A stretch of DNA of 64,000 bases from Stenopsyche tienmushanensis (Eukaryota; Arthropoda; Insecta; Trichoptera; Stenopsychidae), in assembly GCA_008973525.1 (NCBI GenBank), contig WACJ01000061.1, forward strand, positions 558,001 through 622,000. Reading direction: 5' to 3'. Every line of letters begins with the position of its first letter. Position 1 is the stretch's first letter. The translations under genes and the position numbers were made by a program. Shown here in pieces: positions 35,031 through 48,200 of the stretch. A model generated the notes under the pieces. That model had not been told where the DNA came from, did no database searches, and saw nothing but the letters and a program-made list of their open reading frames with translations.

Positions 35031-37700
35031 GGAACACTACATTTCGGATACGTATTGTGTCTGTTTCCGTATATAAATGAGAATTCTGACCTTTAGTCTA
35101 CGATAGCATGGCACTGAAAAAGGTTGGCGAACTCTACTTTCGACTTCTTGTTAGCAGCAAGAATTTATGAAACCAAACTTGTGATAATTGCATCAGAAAA
35201 CAGATTTTAAGCTTGAACCCCTCTGAGCATTATCTGGTCTCTTTTTCGTCAGATCAATTAGTACAACGAATGTGCAAACTTAGAATGTCGTCGTAAATAG
35301 ACAATACTTAATCATGTTTCTTCTATTATTTTGTGTTATTTATAGCCGCATATGGTCGAAAAAATATGGTAAATTATCAAGAACAAAAAGCGACAGGAAT
35401 ACCAGTTTAAACTGGAATGCCTCAGCAGAATATGATATAACGCTATCCTCCTAATTCATTCATATAACCGGTTATCCTTGTTAAACGAAAGTAATAAGAC
35501 TACTATTACCTAAACTTCGTGGGTAGCAGAATTTGCATTTTATGATTGTAAGTATAAAAAAATGATAATGGTCAGAACGGAAATAACCTTGTACTATCAT
35601 ATAATTGACACACAACGGAATCGCAATAGATTGTTTCGTATTGAATTCGGATTTGTGTTAAATATTTTATTAGTTCTTCCTAGGCGGAAGCTCATTGCAT
35701 TCTTCTTCCGCATGGATGGATAAATTTAAAATTTAAGACATTATTTATTCAATGTGCCTTTAAATGACATTGAATTAATATTAGGAACATGCGAATATCC
35801 TCCTCCAAACTATATTTTCCTTGTCTAATATATTCTTCTAAGAAATTATATAACATTGTCTGAAGACGGATTTTCCTTTTCTTGCCAATGCCTATATTAT
35901 TTGGGTATTTTTAAAAATCAAAATTTATAGCTTGCAAATATATTCTATTAAAATTTGAATTGAGTGTTGTAAAATAAAACGCAATGTTTTTTTATTCGCG
36001 TTAAATATATTATGTTGAAATCCTATTTTTTAAATGTCGATTCCTAACACATTTATGTAACACTTTATGGTCCTGTACAGGATCCAAGCTGATTTCGCAA
36101 TAATCCGTATAATAAATGTGTCTTCAATAGAAGTTTATTATATTATAAATCAATAGACGTGTGTTTAAATACAATTATGATTATATCTTCCATATAATCT
36201 AAATCAGAGATCTCATTCATAAATAATGAATGTGGTATATAGAATATAATGATAGTTAGTTCTAAAGCCATTTATAATGTATGTATATCCTTAGAAAATA
36301 ACTAAATTTGTACTGATTCAATTGATTTAAATTCATCAGAAATCAGAAAATTATTGATTTAGTCACGACTAATAAATCTGCCATGCTAGTCTTAGAAAGT
36401 ATAGAAATTCAAGTCTTAGATAGCTGTCAAGCATGTAGATGAGCTACTTCTATCCGGTAAGAATCATACTAATCATGCCAAAAGCTGGGAGATGAAGAAA
36501 TTAATACTGACCCTAGAAATTGTGCAAAAAATTGATGAAATTGTAAATATGTTAAATTTACTAAGTACAAAGACAAGACGATGAGCTTTGAGTCCATTTT
36601 TTTTTAAATTTATCCTGTCAAATGATATTTCGTATCATTGGTTCAATTATTGGTCGTTGATAACATAATCTAATATTTAAAAAATAATATTTGTTTGTTC
36701 GTATTTAATGCGCTGCCATACCGTTCATCCGATTGAGATAAAAATGTGTCTACTTATTATTCATACTTGCAGAAATAACACAGGTATAGTAAAAATATTG
36801 TTTGTGTATGCAATTTGTTATGCGAGACGTTTAGCGCAAGCACTATGTTGACGCATATTGGTCTGGTGGTTGCTAAGATAAATAAAGCACTACAACCGTT
36901 GATTTGTTATGTATTTGTAATTCATATCTGGATTAATTTGTTTGGCAACAACAGCAACCCAATATTCGAGTCACTTTTAAATACTATGTTCGGCCTCCAT
37001 CACATCGTTTATAATTGCGTGTTTATGTTAAAAATAAACAAATTAATAATTATTGTATTTTTAAATAAAGCAAGTGGCAAGCTTTGCAATGCCAAATATT
37101 GCAAGAGTTCAAATATCTTAAAGCTATCTTTATTGAGAAGAATTCCACACTAAACTTGGCCCAAATTCTGGGCGATTTTGCAAGAAATTCATAAAACTCT
37201 ACTTATTTCGTAATATTGATATGATTCTTAAACCAGCTAATGGATTGAAAAACAATTACAAAAAAGCTTACTCCATCGATAAAAGTGCTTTTCAATATGT
37301 GGGGCATGCATCAGTCATAATTCAAATACTTATTGATTTGAATTATATGAACAGGCATTGATTAAATGATAAGTAAACACACTAACAAAACATAAGGTTC
37401 AGTTATTCATTCAGTTAGTTCATCGTTCTATATAAAAAAATATATTTGAATTGTGTACTTTAATACTGAAAATTGGCGTGCTTATAATTCTTCTTCGAAA
37501 TATAAATCCACCACGACATGTAGCAACGGTACCATGTTTTTAGTGAAAAAAATGATGAATAATATATCACCGAAGCTACAGCTTGAAATGAAAAAATTCA
37601 AGGAGAAGATGTTGTGTCCAAATGATTCCTATTGATATGCTATTTGAATTGAAATGTGGGAAATTTCCGGTGCGAGCATCAACAAAGCACAGGAACACAC
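35031..37700. other. gene-free AT-rich stretch
   Basis: No coding exon recognised. It contains a piggyBac-like terminus-like sequence near 36058 and a relic (37135-37330) resembling 30428-30550. The 112-codon frame at 36815-37153 has no identifiable domain. Confidence 0.5.
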
Positions 37701-37839
37701 AGGGTATGCGTGCATGCTTCTCACATGGATAGCCGTATATGGGCTACTCACGCCCTTCTCATTTATTACCACTACACGAAAAAATATTTTGTTTTCAAAA
37801 TCATTTCATATTAGCACGGCATAAGCGTAATCTTTGGGA

Positions 37840-38205
37840 CGGGAAAAATATAGGAAGTCTCCTGTCCAACAAAAAGAACAATGTGAAAAACGAAAATCAG
37901 GGAACTTCAGGGGTATCATGTCGTACATTGAGCAAACCAGTAGATAGGTCGCCCACGAAGTGACAGAACATTAGCACGCAGTCTTGTAATTGGATTATAA
38001 ATTGGCAGTAAACGAACATGTTGTGAAGAACGATCATCACATCTACTTTGCTGGTACAAAAGCAATAGCAACCGTCAAAAACTTCGGCATCAGAATTGCG
38101 AAAGAAGCGATAGAAATCGAAAAACGAAGAAATAATAGACGCAATCAACAGACGAGATGACGGCACTAGCATACCCAGAGTTTGGCTACCAATTTTAGAG
38201 ATATT
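37840..38205 (+). mobile_element. Penelope-like retroelement 3' end (GIY-YIG tail), copy 1
   Basis: Frames with breaks read NVKNENQGTSGV (start of the GIY-YIG region, usually ..SGVYxIxC), AVNEHVVKNDHHIYF, IRIAKEAIEIEKRRNN and RDDGTSIPRVWLPIL. The order HxxxTGHxIxF, then REAIEIxK, then NRDDGxxxxxxWxPxL is the C-terminus of insect Penelope-like elements. It is frameshifted and inactive. Confidence 0.8.
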
Positions 38206-39282
38206 TGCTTATTTACGGATTTGCACAAAAGAGTCGACTATTTTTTATCCAAGTCATAATAAGTAGCTGGAACAATGACGACAGAGAGTATCGTTTTCTA
38301 AACAAGAAATTGAACTTTCAACACTCGCCTACGATGCAAAAAATAGCCTTAAACGGCGTACTTTGATCCATTGTAAGAAATTATTAATTGAAAAATATCA
38401 TTATCGACTGTAATATGATATGGCACCATTAGGAAAATCCACTTGCATGCTTGCAAAAAAATTGCATAGCAAAATAACGCATTTACCTAAATACATTCGA
38501 TGTTCTGACTTCTGTATAAATGACATATTATCATTTTCGAGCTAATGACATTATTGACATGGTAATAAGACGTTTCCTAGGAAAAATGATTTGCGACGTA
38601 TCATCCAAGCATTATGTAATGAATATTTATAACGTATGGAGGAATAATTATATAATGGGCATGTGCGTAGTTGAAGTGCTAAAGAGCTGGCTCGTGTTTA
38701 AGTACAAAATGGAAAGAATTACAGAAATGATGATGACATTAACAATAGTCGACGGTGATATTTAAAATGCACTCGAATATCGATGGTTATATCGATCGAA
38801 ATTAGGGTCATAACTAGGACAAGGACGATTGTCGTGATGCTATATTAATTGTATCGATCATAAGGCTTTCGTGCAGTGTGTATGAATTCAAAGTTATATG
38901 GAATGATAAAACACGAATGAGATAAAAATGTTGTATAAGAATGCACTTGGATGTCATACCTCCTACTGTGATGGTATCATGTAACGTTCGTCATATTTTT
39001 ACACGGTTCATTCAAGAAAAATATTCATATTTGCATATGCAATAAGTCTCATATTCAATGTATTTCTCTTTTTGTAAATATTCAACTCATCATCGACCGA
39101 GTGTTGTAATTTATGGAGCGTTGTTAGATTGCGCAGGTGAAGTTTTTGACATTTATGATTTTTTTTTTCTATTTTGTTATGAAATAACTATACTGTGAGC
39201 GTCGTTACAGAGCCAAAAACACGTCTGAAATTTAAAGAATCCAATGACAGATTGAATCATTGGGCACGGACTCGAGAGCTTA
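38206..39282. other. gene-free stretch
   Basis: No recognised coding sequence. The 81-codon frame at 38520-38765 has no identifiable domain. Confidence 0.5.
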
Positions 39283-39484
39283 AGGCCTGATCTACACTAT
39301 GGTGCCGGTAACGGTTCGATCTCGCTCTCGGTCTCGGTCCGGTCAAATATTCTCATACAAAAAACGGGATTGGAACGATCCGATAGTGTGAATACTCTGA
39401 TTGTTTCTTGTGTAAGAATATTTGATCGGACCGAGACCGGAACGAGATCGAACCGTTACTGGCACCATAGTGTGGATCAGGCCT
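39283..39484. mobile_element. palindromic MITE with long terminal inverted repeats
   Basis: The left arm AGGCCTGATCTACACTATGG (39283 on) is mirrored by the right arm ending CCATAGTGTGGATCAGGCCT (39465-39484). Similarity extends about 75-80 bp into each side, leaving a core of about 50 bp. The element is 202 bp, GC-richer than its surroundings, and has no ORF. Confidence 0.93.
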
Positions 39485-39698
39485 AAATCGAATGATTGAA
39501 CTTAATCGATGAAAGGCGATCTTTTTTTTAAAGTTTGATGATCACTTGCTAAAATTAAAGGCGGAAGCAGATCTCTGATAAGCCAATGATGATCTTCATC
39601 GTGATGCAAAAACGAAAGTATTTAAATGTCTCATAAATTATACTCCAAGTTTTAGGCATGATTATGAATTATTCCTTATTTGTATCGAGTCCTGAATA

Positions 39699-40153
39699 AG
39701 GAATCCAATCCCAAGACAATTTTTTCATCCAGGGATTGCATTAGACCATCCCGGGATCAGTCCGTAATTATATTACGGAGGAAAACAAAAATTCTAAAGC
39801 TCGTGTCTATTATATTTCATATCGATATTTCCATTATTAGAGTCAAGGTGTAGTAAATACATCACCGGTAGAGAACGGTTAATATAACAATTTGAAAAAC
39901 ATATATGTATACATAGATTAGACAGTTACTGCCCCTAGGCGTCGCCTAAGCTCGCTAATTAGTAGTTACGCCACTGTTTCCAAGCATCCAGATTTCGGCG
40001 GGAATATCTCGATTTAGTAGCCTTCATCGTGCTGGTGAGGTGTACGATTTCTGTTAGATAAAAATTTCAATTCCGAATTTTTCGGGACTACGTCTACTAA
40101 TCCCGGGATTCATGAGCACCTAAAACTGTCCGGGATCCCGGGATTGAATTTCC
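39699..40153 (-). repeat. three-copy MITE-like repeat, copy 3, with terminal inverted repeats
   Basis: The ends AGGAATCCAATCCC (39699) and GGGATTGAATTTCCT (40139-40153) form short inverted repeats, with nearby CCCGGGATC words on both sides. The body matches copy 1 (7839-8268) on the opposite strand. This copy shows the probable full element, about 455 bp. Confidence 0.85.
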
Positions 40154-40318
40154 TAGTCCTGAGAATAAAATATAAATAATTCAATAAATTTGGGATAGTT
40201 TATTTTGTGGGTTTTATCATTTACATATTTCATTTGATTGTTTTTTTTTTTACATTTATACAACACCCAAATAAGGATTAAATGATTTTATATTTACATT
40301 TTTGGTGAACTGCAAGAA

Positions 40319-41101
40319 TTAACCCTTTCCGTTCGCGTATTTTTGATAGTTTTTCAGGTTTCATACTCGAAATATAAATAGAAAACGTTTTTTATCAGTT
40401 TATTTAGTAGACATTTATTTAGTATTTCAGATAGAATACAGTCTTAAAAAATATAAATTTGAGATTTTCAAAAATTCTCTAAAACTCTCTAATAACATTA
40501 CAAATGAAAGTTCTTATTTTTTGGAATATGATTTTCATTATTGTAGTTTTATTCTGATGTCACTATCAATAAAACTGCGTTTAAATCATCTGTATATTTA
40601 AAAATCAATGTCTCGCGTTTGGATATTTGTTCGTTTGTTTGTTTGTCGCGATTTTTGTCCGCTCGGCCGCGTTCGGCGACCGGCTTCGCGGCAGGCCATG
40701 CTCGGCGGCTCGGCGGCTCGCCAGTCGCTATACGAAGTGAGGGAGAGCGCACGCATCCTAACCTCTCAGCCCCACAGCAATACATCACCTAGCTTTCTTT
40801 CTAAGCGCGTGTTGCTAAGCAACCACATCCAACATATGCCTCTCCAAATCAATAAATAAACAAATCAATCATTCATCAGCGATTACCCGCCTAGCAAAGC
40901 AATGCCCGACCTTAGATGCATCTTCACACATAACAAATCAATCAATAGGTGTGGCATTGCAACGCATGCCGGGTATTCGCTAGTTATCAATAAAAAAAGG
41001 AGAAATTTTATTCGGAAAATCATAAAATTGGTACTTATTTGCGAGTAGAAGTCGAAACCCATTTGGCGACATAATGTTGCCATACGAATAGAAAGGGTTA
41101 A
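40319..41101. mobile_element. piggyBac-like non-autonomous element bounded by TTAA
   Basis: TTAA at 40319-40322 and at 41098-41101 bracket inverted ends: CCCTTTCCGTTCG on the left, and CCCTTTCTATTCG as the reverse complement of the right. This is the canonical piggyBac layout (TTAA plus CCC-starting ends). The interior has a CpG-rich patch (40640-40770, GGCGGCTCGGCGGCTCG) and an embedded Helitron 3' end at 40948-40983. No transposase is seen. Confidence 0.75.
40948..40983 (+). mobile_element. Helitron 3' terminus, copy 1
   Basis: GGCATTGCAACGCATGCC forms a hairpin (GGCAT/ATGCC) a few bases before the end CTAG, followed by T. This is the Helitron 3' rule (hairpin plus CTRR, inserted before T). 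A stretch of about 35 bp is identical to 51859-51893. Confidence 0.7.
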
Positions 41102-42728
41102 AAACTTATGATAGATGTATTTTAGAATCCTGCTATTATTTTTACGCATTGAATTTTAGCAGCCTTTTTATTATGTATGATGGTCAAAATATTAGCCTTA
41201 TTGACTTTTAACAAGGCCATAGATTTTAGGGACTAATGAAATGACTAGTTAACATACGCTTTAAATAGTTTATGAGCTAATTACACCAACAAGGTTATTT
41301 CCTGATCAAACCAGGAATAAACTATGTGTGAATAAAGATAATCTTAGTGTTAATATGTGTTTGGATCTTTTCATGTAAAAATAAATATGTATACGTTCCC
41401 TAAAATAAAATAACTATCAATCTATAAGAATCTTTATAATCGGATATTTTATATTCTACGATCAAAAATAAAATAAGAATCCAAGAAGAACCTATAATTG
41501 ACGGACATTTACTTTGATGTTGATAACTGGATAGTTGATGATAGTCATTAAAGTAATTATGTTCCGAGATAAGACCTTCAAGAATCGAGTCACTGAACCA
41601 GTTATCGAGAGCAAACTAGATATATAACATACGAAGAAATCGTACAAGATCAACGCTTAGGGCAATTCCGACATTATACACTTACAGTAATTACAAAAGC
41701 AAATAGAAAAGGAAACATGATAACCGCAATAAAATATTGCAGAACTATTGATAAAAACTATTTTCAAACAATCTTGTGTTTGAAAATAATGTGGTTACAC
41801 ACGGTGTGGTTATAAAAGCTAATATAAATTCATTCTGAAATGCGGATGACTTAAGAAAGACACTCATCTTGTAGGATGTACGTCATTCGACTACGAAAGA
41901 TTTAAATAGTAAACATGTCATCTCTCGGTCTTAAATCGAGGAAGTCTCAGCTGTTTTTTAAGTCAATATTTTTTGTAGTCTCACAAAGAAACATACTTGT
42001 TTTTTTTTATTATTTACCAGAAAAATTCCATCAGCGTTGATGTGGTCCAAATAGAACATCTTAGAGTTCAATAGACGTCATCCGATGGTCGTGTTCTTCG
42101 AAGCAATAAAAGACTCGACGTTATCGACCGATGCGCGTCATTTATGTTAAAATAACCCTTTAAATACGAAGCAGACAAATATTTTTGTTATTATGACTTG
42201 ATCGCATTATCATCTTCGATCAATTATGTCTAGCATAAAATGTACGTCCTTCCAACATTCATGAATATATTTATATCTGAAACTTTCGTAATTCCATTGC
42301 TGTCCATCTAAATATATTTTAATAATGGCAATACATTGTGCGTTGACACCTGTCATCTTTCAAAAGAACATATTTTACATTAAATTGGCAAGAGTTAGCG
42401 GATGAATATGAAATTTAATTAGGAATGTCTAATCTATACTAATCCAAGCATCTTTTTAACTGATACGAATTTAGCGAATAATAAGCATAGACTTATTTCG
42501 GGAATCTTAAATAAACAATGCGCCATGATTTTGATGTTATATCGTATTAAATCCATATAGCAACGCGATATCGGTAATATCAGCAAAAGATATAAATTTG
42601 CTAAATATGCGTCAAACACACGCCCTAATAATAAGATAGGTAGCGACATTATTTGTGTAATTATTCCTACAAAGTTTGTTGTTTTGATATTGTAATTAAA
42701 TAAAACGGCAATCTACCGCGATGATTTT
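41102..42728. other. gene-free stretch
   Basis: No coding exon, RNA gene or repeat boundary recognised. AT-rich with short random frames. Confidence 0.5.
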
Positions 42729-43235
42729 GTTGCCGGTTTTCAAAAATAATGGAACTTATCACTCATTTTTCCATAGAGGACAAAGCTTTTTTTATGCGAA
42801 TGCGCATAAAAAATAAATTACAAATTGCTGCAAGTAACAATCGTTAAATTGCGAGTAGGGCAAAATTGCCAGTCTCTCGATAAAAACTGGCATTTTTGGA
42901 TTACTTGGCGAATGGACAAAATCCTACCGAGATAGACAAATCTCAACCTGAGGGAATCGACTAGGTCGAGGAAAATCAGTAATCGAGCTTAAGAATTGGA
43001 TGTCTCCATATCACAAACTGCGTAAAAAATAATGGTTAAATCATCGCATAGTTTAATTACCGATAACATTTTAAAAAGACGATTTCAACACAATTTTTTT
43101 ATGCGATTTCTGGTACATTCTATCACATTTATTTGAAGTTATGCGGTTTTTAAAAATGATTGAAACCTATCCCTCAGTTTTCTATTTAGTTCAAGTATTT
43201 TTTATGCGTTTTTTTTATATGCGAATCCCCTTATT
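42729..43235 (+). mobile_element. Tigger/pogo-like internally deleted element
   Basis: The first end (42729-42815, with TTTTTTTATGCGAATGCGCA) is followed by a transposase N-terminus. Pieces such as TNLNLRE and KIMVKSSHSLITDNIL (42912-43080) match the copy at 34.1-34.3 kb. The second end (43097-43235, TTTGAAGTTATGCGGTTTTT) follows. At about 500 bp, with the catalytic domain gone, it can only be non-autonomous. Confidence 0.7.
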
Positions 43236-43859
43236 AACCCTATATGACTTAAATCATCATCGAATAAATTTACCGAATTTGATTATTAACCTTATTTAAA
43301 TATGATTTGTTGAACAAAATTTTAAATTATTGAAAAACATTAGCTAAAAATCATCAAGCAGATAAAAACATTCGTTGTTCGCTATTTAAATGTATTGTAA
43401 GGATTATATTAAAGATGAAGCTTTTATAAAAAAAATCTACGTGTATATTCAAAATTTTCCTTAATTGGGTAATTTCGCATATTTTTTATCGTCATTATTA
43501 ATAATAATGCTTATTATCAATTTAAAACACAAATTGATATCATTTTCCTTGTAAAATTTCTACCGCATACTTTGAATTCTTAATCAATTGTAATTGCATT
43601 TATTATGATTAATTTATTGCGAACTTGTCTGATAAACAATTTGCTCAATTTTTTAGCACATAGATGGCGATATATTGATATCTATGTATTTTTTGATAAA
43701 TGTATTTCTTATACATCGACAGGCGGCAATAAGTTCAAACCCATTTAAAATATTTGAATGATGATTATATTATTAAATTTAGAAAACACACTTATAATAT
43801 ACGTGGTGTTTTGCATATGGACCGACATTATTTTTTTTTAGGTTAGGGGAGTTTTTTGT

Positions 43860-44120
43860 TCACGCTTTAGCTCACGCGATCTCCAGACCTGACACCACTG
43901 GATTTCTTTGTCTAGCGACGTGCTATTACGACCACTGATTAAAAAGTTATAACGATTTAATGGTGAAATTTTGGATATTTTTTGAAAATGTAAAAAAAAT
44001 CTATTTCGACAACCCTAACATTTAGAACATAGAATCTATGTATGAAACGTAGCAAAAGATCCTTCTAATCCCCCCCAAAAAAAAAAAAAAACTCGATCCA
44101 TGTACAAAACATCCTGTATA
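43860..44120 (+). mobile_element. mariner-superfamily transposase fragment and terminus
   Basis: The frame RSPDLTPLDFFV, then stop (about 43879-43917), matches the SPDLTPLDFFLWG block around the third catalytic residue. About 190 bp on, AAAACATCCTGTATAG (44107-44122) resembles the common terminal CACCCTGTATA of this group. A run of 7 C and then about 14 A lies at 44073-44093. Confidence 0.65.
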
Positions 44121-44129
44121 GTTTATTTC

Positions 44130-45153
44130 TAGATGAATGATTCCAAAATTTTCGTTCTTCAGACGTCACGATCATCGGCCAACGTTCAACACTATTGTTT
44201 TTGGTATTCGACCAGAAAATTAATATTCGAAAATAATTGCATCAGACTACGTCTTGTCATACGCTTATTTATAAAGTCTTTCCTAAATACTGCATTGTGT
44301 TTATTATTTTAAATGTACCAAAGAGCATCTGAGGCGTTATATCATTAGGTGCAAAAGGGTTATCAAAGATCGACGCATTGTATTCAAATAAAAATATCGC
44401 CGATTTATCGCAAAAATAAGATTCTGTAGATGTTTTTTGAATGCGAGAATTTTTAGTCACTGTGATAATATCAAGTATAATTTTTGATACTGTCATCAAA
44501 ATCATGGTTTTATATCGTGCCATGTTTTATCAATTTTATGAGCTAATATTTGTTCAACTATTTTTTTTTTGTATCATAAATGCATTTTGATATTTAAGCA
44601 TTATTTTTATATAATAAAATATGAATTTATTTTAGCAGTTCGCGTAATAAACGTAGTTTATTGTCGGTTGAATATTATGTTGCATGAATAAAATGGCGGC
44701 GGCGCTCGAAGCGCCATTGTTGCGGTGGCGCAATGACAAAGTATACAATTGCATAGCTTCAGTCACTATGCAAACCACAATTTATAATGATTAACATTCA
44801 ATGCCGTTATACAAACAATAACCATATCTTAATAATTTAAAGCAGATGTATTATTAAAATATATGTATCCCTCCTCCTTCGCAATGCAAGCTTAAATATT
44901 CAACGGAGCGTTTCTTCAATCGATTTATCGATTCGCGAGGAGCAATTTAAATGCACCAATTTGAACGCTAAATGCGGACGTTAACAACATTTTTATTTCA
45001 TGATGTAAGCACAAAAAGCGTATCGGGACAGACATTGACAGTTTGGACAAGTTTTACAATCATTTAAAGACGATTAAATTCATTTAAGCCCCTTCGACCA
45101 ACATTGATGCATATCGGTCACTGAGAACCGCATGTTCGGTCTTTTGGACTTAC
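44130..45153. other. gene-free stretch
   Basis: No conserved coding sequence. The 84-codon minus frame 44269-44523 has no identifiable domain. Confidence 0.45.
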
Positions 45154-45219
45154 CACGCCCGCCGCTAATGCGCTTCCCCTCGATGGTGCTTTTGGTGTTA
45201 CTTTTTGGGGGGGTTTTTT
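45154..45219 (-). CDS. candidate orphan 66-bp exon
   Basis: On the minus strand a T-rich acceptor ending TTATTTTCAG (45220-45229) and a strong donor GTAAGT (45153-45148) delimit 66 nt (22 codons, phase-neutral) of unusually GC-rich sequence. Two frames are open: KKPPQKVTPKAPSRGSALAA and onward, or KTPPKSNTKSTIEGKRISGG and onward. No flanking exon was identified in the window, so this could be an internal exon of a long-intron gene, or chance. Confidence 0.3.
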
Positions 45220-48200
45220 CTGAAAATAACAACGCCTATTAACTGATAGCTTAGAACCCCCGTGTCAATCAAGAACGTGCTAAATGCGATAAAATATCTA
45301 AACGTGTGCATTATTGACGCATTTGATTAATTGTAATATGATAATGTCATGCTTGCATATCAAATGCAACTTGATTTGTCAGTGAACCTGAAAACGTACA
45401 GCTGTTTAAACACGTATCGGGCTGGAAATGCGTTATCTAACGCTGCCTATCAAATTATGTCCATTGATGTAATAATGTCTTGATTAATCAAATTCATTAG
45501 ATGGTGCTTGATATTAGATCCAGATATATAATGGTTGCCAATTAGGATTCAGAATACGTGCAACGAGGAATGGAATGCGCTTCAACAGTCAGTTTGCAGC
45601 CATATCGTTTTTGTTGCTCTGTTGAAAGTTCTTGTTTCTCTTTTAAAAGCGTGCTTCAATGTTGGCCTTCCAGTCTTCGCGTTGCCAGACGTTGCTATTT
45701 CGAAGACGTCGAGAGCAAGATCACGGGATGCGATGCGAAACAGAGAGACGTAGTTCCGACGTGCGTAATCTTGAATTCCCAACGAAAACATAGAATCGTA
45801 TGCAAGTTTATTTGAGGATGAGATCGTGGATGTTGCCAGGAGTCTACATCTTGAATGAATTGGCACAGGCAGATGCAGTGGGCGCTCATTCCAAGAATAA
45901 AGCAACACGTGCGTATGCAAAGTAACATCAATGTGTTTGTTGTTGCATGAGCATCACTATTTTCCTTGTAGTACACAAATGACGCATGCATCTGGTTGTA
46001 AATATTTAAAAAAAAACGAGTTGTGGTTTCATGTTGTAATATTCGAATTGCGTAGATTCGATCTGTTGACCTTGATTGTGTTCGATAATTCTTCGATAAT
46101 ATAGACGTAGAATTTGCGACTTTGTTCGCAAATCTTGCTTCGGATAGTTAGCACAATTAACTCTTTTTTTTCTAATCAGGCGATCGATTTTTAAGTCTGT
46201 CATTCGATTGTATAACGCCAATAAAAAAAGCCTTTGTCTTCTTTCAGATCATTAATCTCGTTTATGTCATTATGTAAGGGCTTACGATATAATTTTATTA
46301 TATAACATTTAGATCACTTTATAAATTTATAGCATCTTATTGTTCGATAGTTTCCGATCATAAACTGATATGTGCTATTTTCAGCTCAATTATCTAACAT
46401 TAATCAGATGACATTTCTTAAAATTGCCTTAATAAAATAAAAATTGAAAGAGAGTTAATACAGCATAGTTTCATTTCGCCTCCCTTCAATTCATCAACAA
46501 TTTTGTTATTTGTGCTGAAGCCATACCAAGCTAATTGTCTTGACAAACAAATTCATCAAGTCAATTTATTTCAGACTTCAGACCTTACTGTATAAAAACA
46601 GAACAACATTTTTTTCACAAGCTCATTCCAATTTATTCTACCAATACCCAAATCGACGTTCATCGTTAGATATATAAACATATTAACATACAATTAATAT
46701 TATATAATAAAATCGTTAAAATACGATCTGCCAGAACAAATGTTAGCAAATACAATCCATGAGAGCTGTTAAAACACTTATTATATTCCTTAAAGTCAAA
46801 AGAAGCATTTCGTTTCATTTCTGATTTAATAAAAATGCATGAGACTCGAATGAATAACTACAAAACTGAAATTAAGAGATGACCGTATGTTTGTGTAATA
46901 TATAATAAAACAAGTCCTAGTGTTGTGGTTACTTTATGCTACGTATATGCATATACGACCAATTTGCCACTTGGAGTTTCATTTTTTGTGACGTTCAAGA
47001 CAATTTGCAAAACATTTTTTAGATAAATAAGCTGTCTTGAATGGCAAAATATTGGATCTGGATTCACAAAAGAGATTCACCAAAAATTTAGTTATGATCT
47101 GCTTAGGTCATAATTTGGACTATATTGATTGATGGCGATGGAACACGATGTTCATTAACTCTTCTGTCAAAAAGATGGTCTGGCTAGATTTAGCTTTTGC
47201 GATGAGTTTTTTAAATAGTAGCTATATATTGATCTTTTCAAATCTCCCTGGCATTATTTATTGAAGAGAAAAAAGAATATTCTATGATTTTTTTTCATAG
47301 AATTTGTATGGAAAATCATGATTTTATTTATATTTCGTAAGGATTTTTTTTATCCTTTTACTCCATAAGATATTTTACAATGTTTCTCGTATTGATCTGC
47401 ATCTTTATCTTTGAATTAAGATATCATTTCACATGTTTGGAAAAATCCATGTTTAGTATGATATTTTACTTGTGCTGCAAAAAACGTTTTTACACCAAAT
47501 GTCTGTAAAATCCAAATGGTGAGTCTGTGATTCAGGAAATGGATATTCTCTTAAAATATCCTGTATACTGAAAAATAAGGAGGCCAGAGAGCAGTCTACT
47601 GGATAAGCTAGGAGGGTAGTATTTCTAGTTCTGTTTTTGAACTAAAAATTTGCTTAAACACGAAGGTAGCTATGTTTATACAAAACTAGAGTTGCTGATT
47701 TAATGGCACACAGGTTGCTTGAAAAATGTTCTTTTATGCACCGAGCACAGAGATTGCAGCTTTTTTCTACAATATGCTGGATATTACAGCATTAGTAGTT
47801 GAACCAGGGAATCATCCCACTGATGTATGCCAAAAATCATTAACGATCCATTAGATATTGTCTGAAAGCGTTTAAATTGACAACATTCGATCTGACAGAT
47901 CCCGTAATCTGTAGGACATACAGAAACTTCAAAATAAAGTCATGCTATATTTAAAAATGATGTCAAAATTGAATATGTCAAAAGACTGATAACGATTATT
48001 TTTCAATGAATTTCCTTGTTAGATTTTCCATATTACATGCATTCAGCTGTTGATAACGCTATTGAAAAAGATGCTATTGTTTCAATTATCTCTCGAATTA
48101 TAATCCAAAGGTCCAAGTGTCATTTCCATTTTCGGCAAGCGGATCACTATACGATTAATTGTTTTGATCGACTTCAGCAGCATTCGGCAGCCGTTATGAT

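Noticed and set aside
36815..37153. 112-codon plus-strand frame
   Set aside because: Composition matches random AT-rich sequence, no domain is seen, and its end overlaps a repeat relic.
45535..45991. Plus and minus open frames of 72-112 codons
   Set aside because: Both strands are open over the same bases, with no recognisable domain.
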